Shown: positions 33,936-43,464 of the stretch, piece after piece
Layout: each line of letters starts with the position of its first letter
How positions within the stretch are numbered: position 1 is the first letter of the stretch
Source: Alphaproteobacteria bacterium
Lineage (GTDB): Bacteria; Pseudomonadota; Alphaproteobacteria; Bin95
Reading direction: 5' to 3'
NCBI GenBank assembly: GCA_020638555.1
Contig: JACKII010000001.1
Location: forward strand, 434,001-498,000
Length of the DNA stretch: 64,000 nucleotides
Program-made: the position numbers and the translations under genes
The notes under the pieces: model-generated
Database searches by the model: none
The model's input: the letters and a program-made list of their open reading frames with translations, nothing else
Told to the model about the DNA's origin: nothing

Positions 33936-34931
33936 TCAATTCAGTCGCGCGGCAACCCGTCCGACCCGCTCCATGGCGGCCAGGACATGGCGCTGCTCCA
34001 GGCCCGGCCATTGCACGCGCACCAGGATCTGGTCGATGCCCAGCTCGTCGCGATACCGGGCCATCTGGTCGGCCACCTCCGCTTCGTCGCCGACCAGGAA
34101 GCGCTCGGCCATGAAGGTGTCGAAGCGCTCGCGGAAGCCGGCGCTGTTCGCATCCTTCTGGCCCCAGGACGCATAGGCCTCGTACTTGCCGAGCAGCGAG
34201 GGCAGGGCGGTGTCCAGTGCCTGTTGCCGCGTGGCGCCGATGACGCATTCCCGGATGACCGGGCGGCGGGCCGGCGGCGGATGGCCCGCCGCGATGCGCG
34301 CGGTCTCATAGATGGCCGTGCGCGCGCGGATGCCCTCGAAGGTGGCGCTGGGCGCGATCACCCAGGGATGGCCGAGCCGCCCGGCGCGGCGCACCGCCGG
34401 CGGGGCCTCGCCGCCGATCCAGACGGTCGGCCCCTCCGGGCGCACCGGGCGGATGCTGGCGCCGACGCCCGGCACGCAATAGTGCTTGCCCGCGTGCGTG
34501 ACCACGTCCTCGGACCACAGGCGCTTCATCACGTGCAGGGCTTCCTCGAAGCGTTCGCCCCGGCTTTCCATCGGCGCGCCGAGGCCCTGGAATTCTTCCG
34601 GCCGGTAGCCGACGCCCAGGCCCAGAATGTATTTCCCGCCGGCGAGCCAGTCGAGCGAGGCGGCGTATTCCGCCACCAGCACCGGGCTCATCATCGGCAG
34701 CAGCACCACGGCAATGCCCAGTTCCAGCCCCGTGGCCTCGCCGGCCAGCCGGGCGATCAGGGGTTCGGCCTGGAGCATCTGCAAGGGTTCGGTCAGGAAA
34801 TGCTGGCCGACCATGACGGTCTCGAAGCCGTTATCCCTGGCTGCGCGGGCCTGTTCGCAGAGATGGGCGATTTCCGGGCCGATCTCCGCGCCCTTCGGCC
34901 ATTGGGTGGCCATGTAAAGACCCAGCTTCAT
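33936..34931 (-). CDS. LLM-class F420/flavin-dependent oxidoreductase
   Basis: 331 residues, bacterial luciferase-like TIM barrel. It starts MKLGLYMATQWPKG, with ARDNGFETVMVGQHF, then LAGGKYILGLGVGYRPEEFQ and PTVWIGGEAPPAVRRAGRLG. Genes of this type oxidise diverse substrates with reduced FMN or F420, and the substrate is unknown. ATG at 34931 is the natural start; upstream codons are unlike the family. It is divergent from the Gfo/Idh/MocA gene at 35057. Confidence 0.82.
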   Translation of the reverse strand: MKLGLYMATQWPKGAEIGPEIAHLCEQARAARDNGFETVMVGQHFLTEPLQMLQAEPLIARLAGEATGLELGIAVVLLPMMSPVLVAEYAASLDWLAGGKYILGLGVGYRPEEFQGLGAPMESRGERFEEALHVMKRLWSEDVVTHAGKHYCVPGVGASIRPVRPEGPTVWIGGEAPPAVRRAGRLGHPWVIAPSATFEGIRARTAIYETARIAAGHPPPARRPVIRECVIGATRQQALDTALPSLLGKYEAYASWGQKDANSAGFRERFDTFMAERFLVGDEAEVADQMARYRDELGIDQILVRVQWPGLEQRHVLAAMERVGRVAARLN

Positions 34932-35056
34932 GGCGCGCGCCTCCGTTCGCTGTCGACCGGGCCAGCCTGCCATGGCGCGCGCAAGCTGGCCACTGGAACT
35001 TGCCGGGACTTGCGGTCAGACTGGCGCTATCGGTTTACGGGAGGAGAGAAGCGACC

Positions 35057-36094
35057 ATGCGGATCGGCCTGATCGGATACGGCGCGTGGGGACGTCAGCA
35101 CGCCGCCGCCATCGAGCGCCTGCCGGGTCTTGAACTCAGCGCCATTGCGGTGCCGGGCGAGGCGTCGCGCGCTGCCGCGGCGGCGGCCCATCCCGGGGCT
35201 ACGGTCTATCGCAGCTACCGCGAATTGCTGGCGTGCGCGCCGGTCGACATGGCGGATGTGGTCGTGCCCAACCACCTGCACGGCAAGATCGCCATGGCGG
35301 CGCTGGCCGCGGGCAAGCACGTGCTGCTTGAGAAGCCGATGGCCATCAGCCTTGCCGAATGCGACCGGCTGCTGGCCGCCGATGCCAGCTCCGGCCGTCG
35401 GATTTCGGTCGGGCACGAGTTGCGCCTGTCCAGCCAGTGGGGCCGGGTCCAGCGCGAGATCGCGGCGGGTCGGATCGGCGAGCCGCGGCATGTCTCGGTC
35501 GGCCTGTTCCGCAACCCCTACCGCCCCGGCGCCGACGGCTGGCGCTGCGACCCGGCGCGGGTCGGCTCGTGGAGCCTGGAGGAAACCGTCCATTTCTTCG
35601 ATCTGGCCCTCTGGTATCTGGACGCCATGGGGGAGGAGGCGACGGTGCAGGCGATGGGCGTTCCGTCCGTCCGCTTCCCCGCGCTGTTCGAGACGCTGTG
35701 CGCCCAGATCCGGTTCGCCAACGGTCGCACCGCCACGATCAACCACACCACCGGCGGCTTCGGCCATCATCAATGGGTCGAGGTCATCGGTTCCGAGGGC
35801 GCGATCCGCACCGCCTGGCAGGGCCGGATGGATCGCGACGAGACGCCGTCCTGCGACTTCCGCATCCGGCCGTGCGGGTTCGCGGTCGAGCGCGGTCGGC
35901 ACGAGTTCGAGGAGGTCGCGCTCGCGCCCTCCGGCGAGCTGGTGGAACTGGAACGCCAGCTGGCGCTGACGGCAGAGGCGTTTCGCGAGGGCCGGGCGCT
36001 GGTCTCGGCGGCGGAGGCCCGGCGCAGCGTGCAACTCTGCCTCGCCGCGGAGGAGGCGGCCCGAACCAACGCGCCCGTGTCGGTGTCGCGGTGA
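35057..36094 (+). CDS. Gfo/Idh/MocA family NAD(P)-dependent oxidoreductase
   Basis: 345 residues. The N-terminal Rossmann fold is MRIGLIGYGAWGRQHAAAIE. The catalytic-region Lys is in GKHVLLEKPMAIS, and the C-terminal alpha/beta domain has EETVHFFDLALWYLDAMG. The family oxidises sugars, inositols or related polyols; this substrate is unknown. ATG at 35057 follows GGAGAG. It runs convergent with the patatin gene, with only 31 bases between the stops. Confidence 0.85.
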   Translation: MRIGLIGYGAWGRQHAAAIERLPGLELSAIAVPGEASRAAAAAAHPGATVYRSYRELLACAPVDMADVVVPNHLHGKIAMAALAAGKHVLLEKPMAISLAECDRLLAADASSGRRISVGHELRLSSQWGRVQREIAAGRIGEPRHVSVGLFRNPYRPGADGWRCDPARVGSWSLEETVHFFDLALWYLDAMGEEATVQAMGVPSVRFPALFETLCAQIRFANGRTATINHTTGGFGHHQWVEVIGSEGAIRTAWQGRMDRDETPSCDFRIRPCGFAVERGRHEFEEVALAPSGELVELERQLALTAEAFREGRALVSAAEARRSVQLCLAAEEAARTNAPVSVSR

Positions 36095-36125
36095 CCTTCC
36101 CGCGTGGCGGGGGAGGCTGGCCGAT

Positions 36126-37082
36126 CTATGGCGCCTCCAGCGCCTGGCGCATGCGCGCCTCGGCATGGGCGGCGGCGGCGCGCAGGCGGAGGGCGGACTT
36201 TTCGGTCCGTCCCACGGCCGGCTCCGATGCCGCCGGGCCGACCGCCAGGACGTGAGCCCCGTTCAGGCAGATCGCCCGCAACGGTGGCAGCGCGCGGTAG
36301 AGGGCGCGGTAGTGCTCGGCCTCGGCCCGCGCGCGTTCGGCCAGTTGCGGGCCATAGAGGCGGTGCAGCCGGCGCGGCAACAATCGCCGCTCGGCCCAGG
36401 GCGGGCGGCGCAGGGCCGGTGCGTCCGGGCTGCGGGTCAGGATGACGAGGGCGTGGGTGGCGCCGCGGGCCAGGGCCTCCATCAGGGGCAGGTGGTTCAG
36501 GACGCCGCCGTCCAGCAGGCGGCGGCCGTCCAGCGCCACCGGCCCCGCGGCCAGCAGCGGCATTTGCGTGGTGGCGCGCAGGATTTCGAGCGCGCGGCCG
36601 GGCGCGCCGAAGCCGGTCAGATAGACGGTTTCGGCGGCGCGGACATCGGTGGCGGTGGCGACCAGTTCCGGCCCGGGCTCGGCGAGGCGCTGCCGGTCGA
36701 GCGGCTTCACCGCGGCAAAGACCCGGTCGACGAGAAAGTCGATGTCGACCACGGGCCGGCCCCGCAGCGCCCGCAACGGGTCGATGAAGGCGCGGTTGTT
36801 GATGTCCTCATAGAAAATGCGGGTGCCGAAGCGCGCCTGCCCGGCGCGCAGATAGGCGAGCGCGCAGGCGCCGGCGGAGGTGCCGATCATCAGGTCGAAA
36901 CAGTGGCCGAGCCCGGCCGCCTCGATGGCGGAGACCATGCCGCCAGCGATGACGCCGCGCATGGCGCCGCCCTCGGCGACCAGGGCGATGCGCAGGCCGT
37001 CGTCGAAGGGCGGGCCGGACGCACCGCTGTCGCGCCGCCGCCGCAGCGCAGCAGCCACGCCGACGCCCACCGCACCGCTCAT
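36126..37082 (-). CDS. Patatin-like phospholipase
   Basis: 318 residues. The oxyanion loop is AEGGAMRGVIAGGM. The nucleophile elbow is GTSAG (Ser69), and the catalytic Asp is in LLDGGVLNHLP (Asp191), so the Ser-Asp dyad is complete. There is no signal peptide, so a cytoplasmic lipase is expected. ATG at 37082 overlaps the stop of the secreted-protein gene (ATGA). It is the third gene of an operon headed by a CHASE2 cyclase. Cyclic-nucleotide-triggered patatins are known effectors in CBASS defence, so activation by this cyclase is an attractive but untested idea. Confidence 0.88.
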   Translation of the reverse strand: MSGAVGVGVAAALRRRRDSGASGPPFDDGLRIALVAEGGAMRGVIAGGMVSAIEAAGLGHCFDLMIGTSAGACALAYLRAGQARFGTRIFYEDINNRAFIDPLRALRGRPVVDIDFLVDRVFAAVKPLDRQRLAEPGPELVATATDVRAAETVYLTGFGAPGRALEILRATTQMPLLAAGPVALDGRRLLDGGVLNHLPLMEALARGATHALVILTRSPDAPALRRPPWAERRLLPRRLHRLYGPQLAERARAEAEHYRALYRALPPLRAICLNGAHVLAVGPAASEPAVGRTEKSALRLRAAAAHAEARMRQALEAP

Positions 37083-37825
37083 CCCTGCGGGGCGGTCAGG
37101 GTGTCCAGCAGCAGCAGCGCCTGCCGCCGGCAGCCGACGCTTTCCATCCAGGCGGCCAGCCGTGCCGGCGTGTCGAGGCCCGCGGGCGCCCGGTGCAGTT
37201 CCAGTTCGACCGGGCGCGGCGCGATCTCCAGGCGGATGCGATAGCGGGCGCCGTCCCTCGCCGGCAGCGTCGCCGGCCAGTCGATCACCGTCCTGCCCGC
37301 ATGCCAGACCCGTTCGGCGCTGGCGCCGGACGCCAGGTCGGTGATGGTGAGGCGGTTGTCCCCGTCCATCGTGCCGGGCCGCCAGAGGCGCAGGGGCGCC
37401 TCCGGCAGGCCGCACTGGGTGGCGGAGTGGGCGACGGTGATCAGGGCCGGGTCGCGCAATTGCTGGTCCGGCGCGGCGCGGACCGCGCCCAGCCGGGTCT
37501 GCTCGGTGTCGCGCGACGCCACCAGCCGGCCGAGATTGGCCATCATGCCGCCGTCGCCGGCCTTGGCCGCGGTCTCGCCGATGGGGCCGTCATAGGGGCC
37601 GGCAATGGTGCGGGTCTTGCCCGCGGCGTCGTTGATCATGACCATGCCGCCGGCGGGCACGGCCACCGCGGTCGCGGAATCGACCATCGACCCCGGTTGC
37701 AGGCCCGGCACGGTGCTGGAGAGCACGACCACGGGCGCGGCGTGCAGCGCCCCTGCCGTCATCGCCCCCGCCGCCATGACCAGCCCGATTGCAAGCAGCA
37801 GTGTCCGCCAAAGCCGCACCGTCAT
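37079..37825 (-). CDS. Secreted FecR-like protein between cyclase and patatin
   Basis: 248 residues. It has a signal peptide (about 1-30, ending ALHAA) and a FecR-like beta segment with VAVPAGGMVMIND and GKTRTIAGPYDG. A second region includes TVAHSATQCGL and a C-terminal Cys (VGCRRQALLLLD). FecR-type and CHASE2-type proteins are often encoded together, and both act outside the cytoplasmic membrane. Both ends overlap neighbours as ATGA (cyclase stop upstream, patatin start downstream), so the stoichiometry is likely controlled. The role is unknown; a periplasmic sensor or regulator is inferred. Confidence 0.6.
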   Translation of the reverse strand: MTVRLWRTLLLAIGLVMAAGAMTAGALHAAPVVVLSSTVPGLQPGSMVDSATAVAVPAGGMVMINDAAGKTRTIAGPYDGPIGETAAKAGDGGMMANLGRLVASRDTEQTRLGAVRAAPDQQLRDPALITVAHSATQCGLPEAPLRLWRPGTMDGDNRLTITDLASGASAERVWHAGRTVIDWPATLPARDGARYRIRLEIAPRPVELELHRAPAGLDTPARLAAWMESVGCRRQALLLLDTLTAPQG

Positions 37826-39804
37826 TTCTCCTTCAACTCCATGCGCGCGCCGGTCTCGCCGGCTGCCAGCCTTTGCCGGTGCAATGCTACCACAGGATCG
37901 TCGCCGAGACAGGCCAGCAGGGTGTGCGCCCGCGCGGGATCGCAACCCAGGGCCGCATAGGCGGCGCGATAGCGGTCGAGCCAGTCCGGCGCCGCGGCCG
38001 CGTTCAGGGTGGCGACGGCGATGGCGTCGCGCTTGCCCTTCAGCACGATGTCGCCGATGGGCTGCACCGGCAGCGGCGCGTCCAGATGCGCTTCCGCCTC
38101 GCGGAGGCAGACGCCGCTCACGGCGATGCGAGTGCCGAACGCCTTGTTGGCGCCCTCCAGCCGGGCGGCGGTGTTCATGGCATCGCCCAGCGCGGTGTAG
38201 TCGAAGCGCAGCCGGCCGCCGAAATTGCCGACCGTCGCCTCGCCGGAATGGACGCCGATCCGGGTCGTGCCCAGGCGGGCGTCGGTACGCTCGGCCCGGA
38301 ACCGTTCGGCAAAGGCGTCGATGGCCATGGCACAGCGCACCGCATGGGCGGCGTGGGCCGGGTCGTGACCGGGCACGCCGAACAGGGCGACGACCGCGTC
38401 GCCGATATATTTGTCGACCACGCCGCGATGGGCCATGACGATGGCGCTGACCCCGTCCAGATAGTCGTTCAGCAGGCGGCCGAGCGCCTCGGGCGCCATC
38501 GCCTCGCTCATGCCGGTGAAGCCCTCAAGGTCGGTGAAGAGGAAGCTCATCTCGCGCCGCTCGCCGCCCAGGCGCAGGCCGGACGGGTCGCGCACCAGCT
38601 CTTCCACCAGTTGCGGCGCCAGATAATGGGCGAAGGCCGAGCGGATGAAGCGGCGTTCGCGATGGGCCAGCAGCGCGTCCAGGCCCATGGTGGCGCCAGC
38701 GCCGAGCAGCAGCGCCAGCAGGGCCGCTGTCACCGGCAGCACCGCACCGCCGAGGCTCGCGAGGCCGATGGCTCCGGCGAGCCACCCGCCGGCCAGCACG
38801 ATCAGCGCCGGCAGCTTCAGCAGCCAATGCCAGCGCGCCATTGCCACCAGCGCGGCCAGGACGGCCAGCGCCAGCACGGCGGCCCAGCGCGCCGGCGCCG
38901 GCCATTCCGGCACCAGCCGGTTGTCGAGCAGTTGCGCCACCAGATGGGCGTGGATCGCCACGCCGGCGGTGGCGGGGCCGCCCAGCACTGCCGATAGCGG
39001 CGTCGCATGTCGGTCCTGTTGCGGCAGGTCCGCACCGACCAGCACGATCCGGTCCTTGAACCAGCCGGCCAGCACCGCCGGGTTTGCGGCCATCAGCGGC
39101 AGGATCAGCGCGGGCGTGGTCTGGAATGGCGGCGAGCCGTCGGTGCCGGGCAGGCGCCAGTCGACGGTCCAGGTCTCGCCCGCCCCGTCCGGGCCATCGC
39201 GGCCGGCAAGAGCTGCGGCGAGGCTGGGGGTATCGGTGCCGGCCAGCCCGCGGCTGTGGCGGCGGACCATGCCGTCCGGATCGGTGGTCAGGTTGGCGAA
39301 GCCGAAGCGGCCGCCGCTCTCCGCCCCGAACGTCCGGAGCCAGGCGGTTTGCGGTGCGGTCATGCCCGACCGGGCATCGGCCCAGGCCAGCACCACCGGC
39401 CCCGGAAACGCCTTGATGGCGGCGGCGAGGCGCGCGTCCTTTGCCGGCTCGGTCGGCTGGTCCAGCAGGATGTCGAGGCCGACGGCCCGGGCGCCCGCCG
39501 CGCCCAGCAACCTCACCACATCGGCCAGCAGCCCGCGGTCCACCGGCGAGCGATAGGGCAGGCGGGCCATGGTCGCCTCGTCGACGGCGACGATGGACAG
39601 GCGCGAATCCTGCCCGGCCGCGGGGCTGGCCATGGCGATCCGGATGCGGTCGGCAATGCCGGTCTCCAGCCCGTGCAGTGGGCCGACCCAGCGCACGGCC
39701 GCAAGCGCCAGCGCCGCCGCGACCGCGGCAATCGCCAGCAATCCGCCCGCCCGCCGGGCGGTTTTTCGCGAGGGAGAGACCAAACCAGACCCTTTGCGCA
39801 ACAC
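37822..39804 (-). CDS. CHASE2-domain class III adenylate/guanylate cyclase
   Basis: 660 residues. One N-terminal membrane segment (about 20-40) is followed by a periplasmic CHASE2 sensor (about 45-300; VDRGLLADVVRLLGAAGARA, then FKDRIVLVGADLPQQDRH). Next come two or three membrane segments (about 305-380) and a cytoplasmic class III cyclase (about 415-600). Metal-binding Asp425 (FTDLEGFT) and Asp469 (KYIGDAVVALFG), and TALGDAMNTAARLEG, are all present, so it should be active. The Lys of KYIGD favours ATP. It is the first gene of the operon and divergent from the CHAT gene across 103 bases. Confidence 0.9.
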   Translation of the reverse strand: MLRKGSGLVSPSRKTARRAGGLLAIAAVAAALALAAVRWVGPLHGLETGIADRIRIAMASPAAGQDSRLSIVAVDEATMARLPYRSPVDRGLLADVVRLLGAAGARAVGLDILLDQPTEPAKDARLAAAIKAFPGPVVLAWADARSGMTAPQTAWLRTFGAESGGRFGFANLTTDPDGMVRRHSRGLAGTDTPSLAAALAGRDGPDGAGETWTVDWRLPGTDGSPPFQTTPALILPLMAANPAVLAGWFKDRIVLVGADLPQQDRHATPLSAVLGGPATAGVAIHAHLVAQLLDNRLVPEWPAPARWAAVLALAVLAALVAMARWHWLLKLPALIVLAGGWLAGAIGLASLGGAVLPVTAALLALLLGAGATMGLDALLAHRERRFIRSAFAHYLAPQLVEELVRDPSGLRLGGERREMSFLFTDLEGFTGMSEAMAPEALGRLLNDYLDGVSAIVMAHRGVVDKYIGDAVVALFGVPGHDPAHAAHAVRCAMAIDAFAERFRAERTDARLGTTRIGVHSGEATVGNFGGRLRFDYTALGDAMNTAARLEGANKAFGTRIAVSGVCLREAEAHLDAPLPVQPIGDIVLKGKRDAIAVATLNAAAAPDWLDRYRAAYAALGCDPARAHTLLACLGDDPVVALHRQRLAAGETGARMELKEK

Positions 39805-39907
39805 CGTAGCGCCACCGGGCGCCTGCGAATTTTTCCCGCCAATTTAGCAGGTTGGATCGAAATCCCAACTTAAGATAGCTTCGGCCGACCTTGTCCGGAG
39901 TCACCGC

Positions 39908-42900
39908 GTGCCGATCCTGAACCGCCTGCAACTGCCCCTTCTGTTCGCGGCCCTGCTGCTGCTGTCCGCCTGTGCCCAGTATGTGAAAACGCCGCCCCTG
40001 TCACCGTCGCCCACCACGGTGAGCCCCGAGGACGAGCTGGCCGCCCGTCTCGCCCGCATCACGCCGCCGGTGACCGGCGACGGCACCGAGCCGGTCTGGC
40101 TGCCGCGGCCGCATTCCAACGTGAAGCAGCCGCAGGTGGGCGACGATCTCGGCCACGGCATCACGGTCACGCCGGAACTGGCCGTGCTGTTCCAGGCATC
40201 GGCGGACAAGGACTGGCAGTACTGGAAAGCGGCGCTCGGCGCCGCCGAACGCTCGCTGCCGCATACGCCGGAGGCGGCCTATATCCTCAGCTCGCAGCGG
40301 ATCAAGACCATGATCCACGCCGGCCGGCCGGCGGAAGCGTTCGAGGAACTGGCGCGGCTCAACCGTATCGAGAGCGACCTGTTCGGCGACAATTCCGAAA
40401 CCCTATCCCAGTACGGCCAGTACAATTTCTGGCTGAACCGCCCGGACGAGGCGATCGAATATTACAGCCTGATGCTGGACAATCTGGGCGACTGGTGGAT
40501 TCCGACCTTCTACTACGGCAAGCCGGAAAATATCGGCAATGCCAAGCGGCTGGCTGGCGCCATGGTGCGGGCCTATATCGGCATGTCCGGCGCCTATGTG
40601 ATGAAAAAGGACTACCGCACCGCCATGGCCTGGGGCCGGCTGGGGCTGGAACGGGCGCAGGACATTATCGGCATTTCGCACCATCCCATTTACGGCCTGT
40701 TCGTCGTCCCCACGGCCTACATGTACGAGGGTCATGCCTGGATGCTGACCTTCTACGCCGCCGCCCGCCTGGGCGTCAGCGGCGACCGGGAGGCGAACCA
40801 GCCGCTGATCGACGCGGCCAAGGCCTATTTCCGGCAGGCCCAATACCGCTGGGGCGACCTGGTGGTCGATTCGGTCATCGACTTCGTCGCCTATGACCGG
40901 GGCTTGCAGCCGCAGGAAACCGCCCGCATCGGCCCTCTGCCCGAACCGGGCCTGGCGACGCCGGAGCGGCTGGCCGCGGCGCGCCATGTGCGGCCCGCCG
41001 GCCTGGAGACGCGCGAGGCCATCGCCCTGCCCATCCCCCATCCGGATTCGATCCGCCTGCCGGGCGCAGGTGAGGTCAACTCGTTCAACTTCACCGTCAG
41101 CCCGGCGCTGGCGAAGGCCAATGCGGCCTTCCTGCGGGGCGAATACGGGGCGGCGGCCGGGCTCTACGCCGCCATCGCCCGCGATGAGAAAGAGCCGCTG
41201 AAGCGCTGGCATGCCTCGGCCCAGGCGATCAAGGCGATGATCGCCGCCGGCCGCTCCGCCGATGCCCTGGCCGCGCTCCCGGCCAATGCGGAGTTGGAGC
41301 AGGCGTTTTTCGGCACCAATCTGGGCGCCAGGGCGTTGCGGGGCGACGCCAAATTCTGGCTCGGCGACTATGACGGCGCGGTGCGGGACTATCTGCAGGT
41401 GGCGGAGGCGCTGGGCAGTTTCCGGCCGCCGACCCTGTTCGTGTTCCCGCCGCAGATCCCGCAGCTCTCGCTCATGAACCAGGCGCAGTTCCGCGCCTAT
41501 CTGGGGATCGCGCGGGCGCTGATGTACAAGGGCGACTACGCCGCCGCCCTGCCCTGGGCCGAAGCGGCGGAGCAGTTGTTCGAGGAAACCCATTACGCCT
41601 GGCAGCACGAGCTTTATCGTGCCTATCTGAAGATCGACCGCGACATGTTTTTCGGCCGCGGCCTGAACCTGGCGGTGATGGCCGCGGCCCGGCTGGTGCT
41701 GGGGCAGGACGAGCCCCAGGGGCAGGACCGGTTTGCCGCCGCCAAGGCCTATCTGGAGGCCATGAGCTTCGCGAGCGGCCTGACCACGGTCGACGCCATC
41801 CGCGCCCGCGCCCTGCTGGACGCCGGCCGGCCCGCCGACGCGGAGAAGATCGCCGCTGCCGCCGCCCGCTTTGCCGCGGCAGAGGGCCAGGCCGACCTGC
41901 TCTGGCAGGTACAGGCGCTTCGGGGCGAGGCGTTGGAGGCCCTCGGCCGGCAGCGGGAGGCGGAACGCGCCTTCCGCGCCGCCCAGACCGCCATCGAGGC
42001 CATTTCGGGCGCGCTCGCCACCGACGGCTCGAAGCGGCAGTTCAGCATCGGCAAGGGCGATATCACCCGCCGCCTGGTCGCCTATGACCTGGGGCGGAAG
42101 GACTATGCCCGCGCCTTCGCCGACCTGGAGCAGGGCCGCGCCCGCGCCTTCGTCGACATGGTCGGCCAGGTGCAGTTGGCCAGGGGCCGCAACCAGGCGC
42201 TGGTCGCCAAGGTGCGCGCGCTCGACGGCCGCATCCGCGCGGCCCGCATCCGGGCCTCGGCCCCGGGCAAGGCCGCGCCCGGCCTCAGCGCCGAGGTGCA
42301 GCGCCTTGCGGCCGAGCGGCACCGCGCGGTGGCCCGCCTGCGCCGCCAGTCGCCGGAACTGGCGGACGCGCTGGCGATCTCGGCCCAGGGCTTGCGGCCG
42401 GTGCAGCAGCGCCTCGGGCCGCGCGACCTGCTGCTCTACACCCTGCCGGAGGCGGATGCGGACGCACCGATCCGCTTCCTTGCGGTGCGGCGCGGCGGGG
42501 CTTCGGTCCTGACGACGACACTCAGCCATGGCGAGGTCGAGACTCTGCTGGCGCCCTTCACCACCGACGACCCGCTGGGCGACGCGCCGTTGCAGCAGGC
42601 GGCGGTGGAGACGCTGAGCCGGGGCCTGGGCCTCGCGGACTGGCAGCCGGCCGGCACGCTCTATGTGGTGCCGAGCCGGTCGCTCTATTTCCTGCCCTGG
42701 GCGGCGATGCCGGTCCGGGTGCCGGTGGTGGTGCTGCCGACCGGCGGCTGGCTGCTGCGCTCGCCCGACCGCATCGCCACGGCCCGCGCCGCCATTGTCG
42801 GCGACCCGGCCCTGGGCGGCGACTGGGAGTCGCTGCCCGGCGCGCGTGTGGAGGCGGACGACATCGCCGCGCTTTACGGCGTCTCGGCGATCACTGGCAG

Positions 42901-43369
42901 CGCGGCCAGCGTCGAGGCACTGCGCGCCCGCGTCGGCCGCGGCGTGCGCGTGCTGCATCTGGCGACCCACGGCGTGTTCAATGCGCGCGAGCCGCTGCAA
43001 TCGGCGATCCTGCTCAGCCATGACGGTGGCACCGAGCGCCTGACGGCGTCCGACCTGTTCGAACAGCCGCTGCCGGCGACCCTGGTGGTCATGTCCGCCT
43101 GCGAGACCGGCCTCGGCCAGGTGACGGCCGGCGACGATTTCCTCGGCCTCGCGCGCTCGTTCTATCTAAGCGGGACGCATGCGGTGGTGAACAGCCTCTG
43201 GCCCGTGCATGACAAGCCCACCCGGCGGTTCATGGAAGTGTTCCACCGCGAAGCCGCCGGGGGCGACCTGGGCCGGGCCTGGCTGAAAGCTCGCGACACG
43301 CTGAAGGACGAGGGCTTGCCGCCGTCGGTCTATGGCGCGTTTGTCCTGGGCGGAGCCGCGCGCATCTGA
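39908..43369 (+). CDS. CHAT-protease lipoprotein with TPR-like repeats
   Basis: 1153 residues. A GTG start gives a lipoprotein signal ending LLLSAC (Cys21). About 800 residues of helical TPR-like repeats follow, then a C-terminal CHAT (caspase HetF-associated) domain. The catalytic His1021 is in LATHGVFN and Cys1065 in VMSACETGLG, both intact, with downstream NSLWPVHDKPT typical of CHAT. Known CHAT proteases include separase-like and defence enzymes such as TPR-CHAT/Craspase. Here the lipobox places it outside the cytoplasm. It is divergent from the CHASE2 cyclase, whose sensor lies in the same compartment. Confidence 0.9.
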   Translation: MPILNRLQLPLLFAALLLLSACAQYVKTPPLSPSPTTVSPEDELAARLARITPPVTGDGTEPVWLPRPHSNVKQPQVGDDLGHGITVTPELAVLFQASADKDWQYWKAALGAAERSLPHTPEAAYILSSQRIKTMIHAGRPAEAFEELARLNRIESDLFGDNSETLSQYGQYNFWLNRPDEAIEYYSLMLDNLGDWWIPTFYYGKPENIGNAKRLAGAMVRAYIGMSGAYVMKKDYRTAMAWGRLGLERAQDIIGISHHPIYGLFVVPTAYMYEGHAWMLTFYAAARLGVSGDREANQPLIDAAKAYFRQAQYRWGDLVVDSVIDFVAYDRGLQPQETARIGPLPEPGLATPERLAAARHVRPAGLETREAIALPIPHPDSIRLPGAGEVNSFNFTVSPALAKANAAFLRGEYGAAAGLYAAIARDEKEPLKRWHASAQAIKAMIAAGRSADALAALPANAELEQAFFGTNLGARALRGDAKFWLGDYDGAVRDYLQVAEALGSFRPPTLFVFPPQIPQLSLMNQAQFRAYLGIARALMYKGDYAAALPWAEAAEQLFEETHYAWQHELYRAYLKIDRDMFFGRGLNLAVMAAARLVLGQDEPQGQDRFAAAKAYLEAMSFASGLTTVDAIRARALLDAGRPADAEKIAAAAARFAAAEGQADLLWQVQALRGEALEALGRQREAERAFRAAQTAIEAISGALATDGSKRQFSIGKGDITRRLVAYDLGRKDYARAFADLEQGRARAFVDMVGQVQLARGRNQALVAKVRALDGRIRAARIRASAPGKAAPGLSAEVQRLAAERHRAVARLRRQSPELADALAISAQGLRPVQQRLGPRDLLLYTLPEADADAPIRFLAVRRGGASVLTTTLSHGEVETLLAPFTTDDPLGDAPLQQAAVETLSRGLGLADWQPAGTLYVVPSRSLYFLPWAAMPVRVPVVVLPTGGWLLRSPDRIATARAAIVGDPALGGDWESLPGARVEADDIAALYGVSAITGSAASVEALRARVGRGVRVLHLATHGVFNAREPLQSAILLSHDGGTERLTASDLFEQPLPATLVVMSACETGLGQVTAGDDFLGLARSFYLSGTHAVVNSLWPVHDKPTRRFMEVFHREAAGGDLGRAWLKARDTLKDEGLPPSVYGAFVLGGAARI

Positions 43370-43400
43370 TACTGGGGCCCTTCAGCGCCCCCCGCCGCTC

Positions 43401-43436
43401 TCATCCTGAGTGGCGCGCGGCGCGTATCGAAGGACG
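43401..43436. repeat. Short palindromic intergenic repeat (TCATCCTGAG type)
   Basis: Imperfect palindrome TCATCCTGAG...CGAAGGACG around a GGCGCGCGGCGCG core, in the 95-base gap between the convergent CHAT and SDR genes. It resembles the REP-like elements with TCATCCTGAG/CTTCGA ends that are frequent between alphaproteobacterial genes. No gene lies here. Confidence 0.55.
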
Positions 43437-43464
43437 GGGGGAGGCCTCGCTCCGGGTGCGCGGT

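Noticed and set aside
40403..43021. An 872-codon antisense frame opposite the CHAT gene
   Set aside because: Amino-acid composition is that of a frame shadow (rich in Ala, Gly, His, Arg), with no motif. The plus-strand CHAT protein has clear lipobox and catalytic residues.
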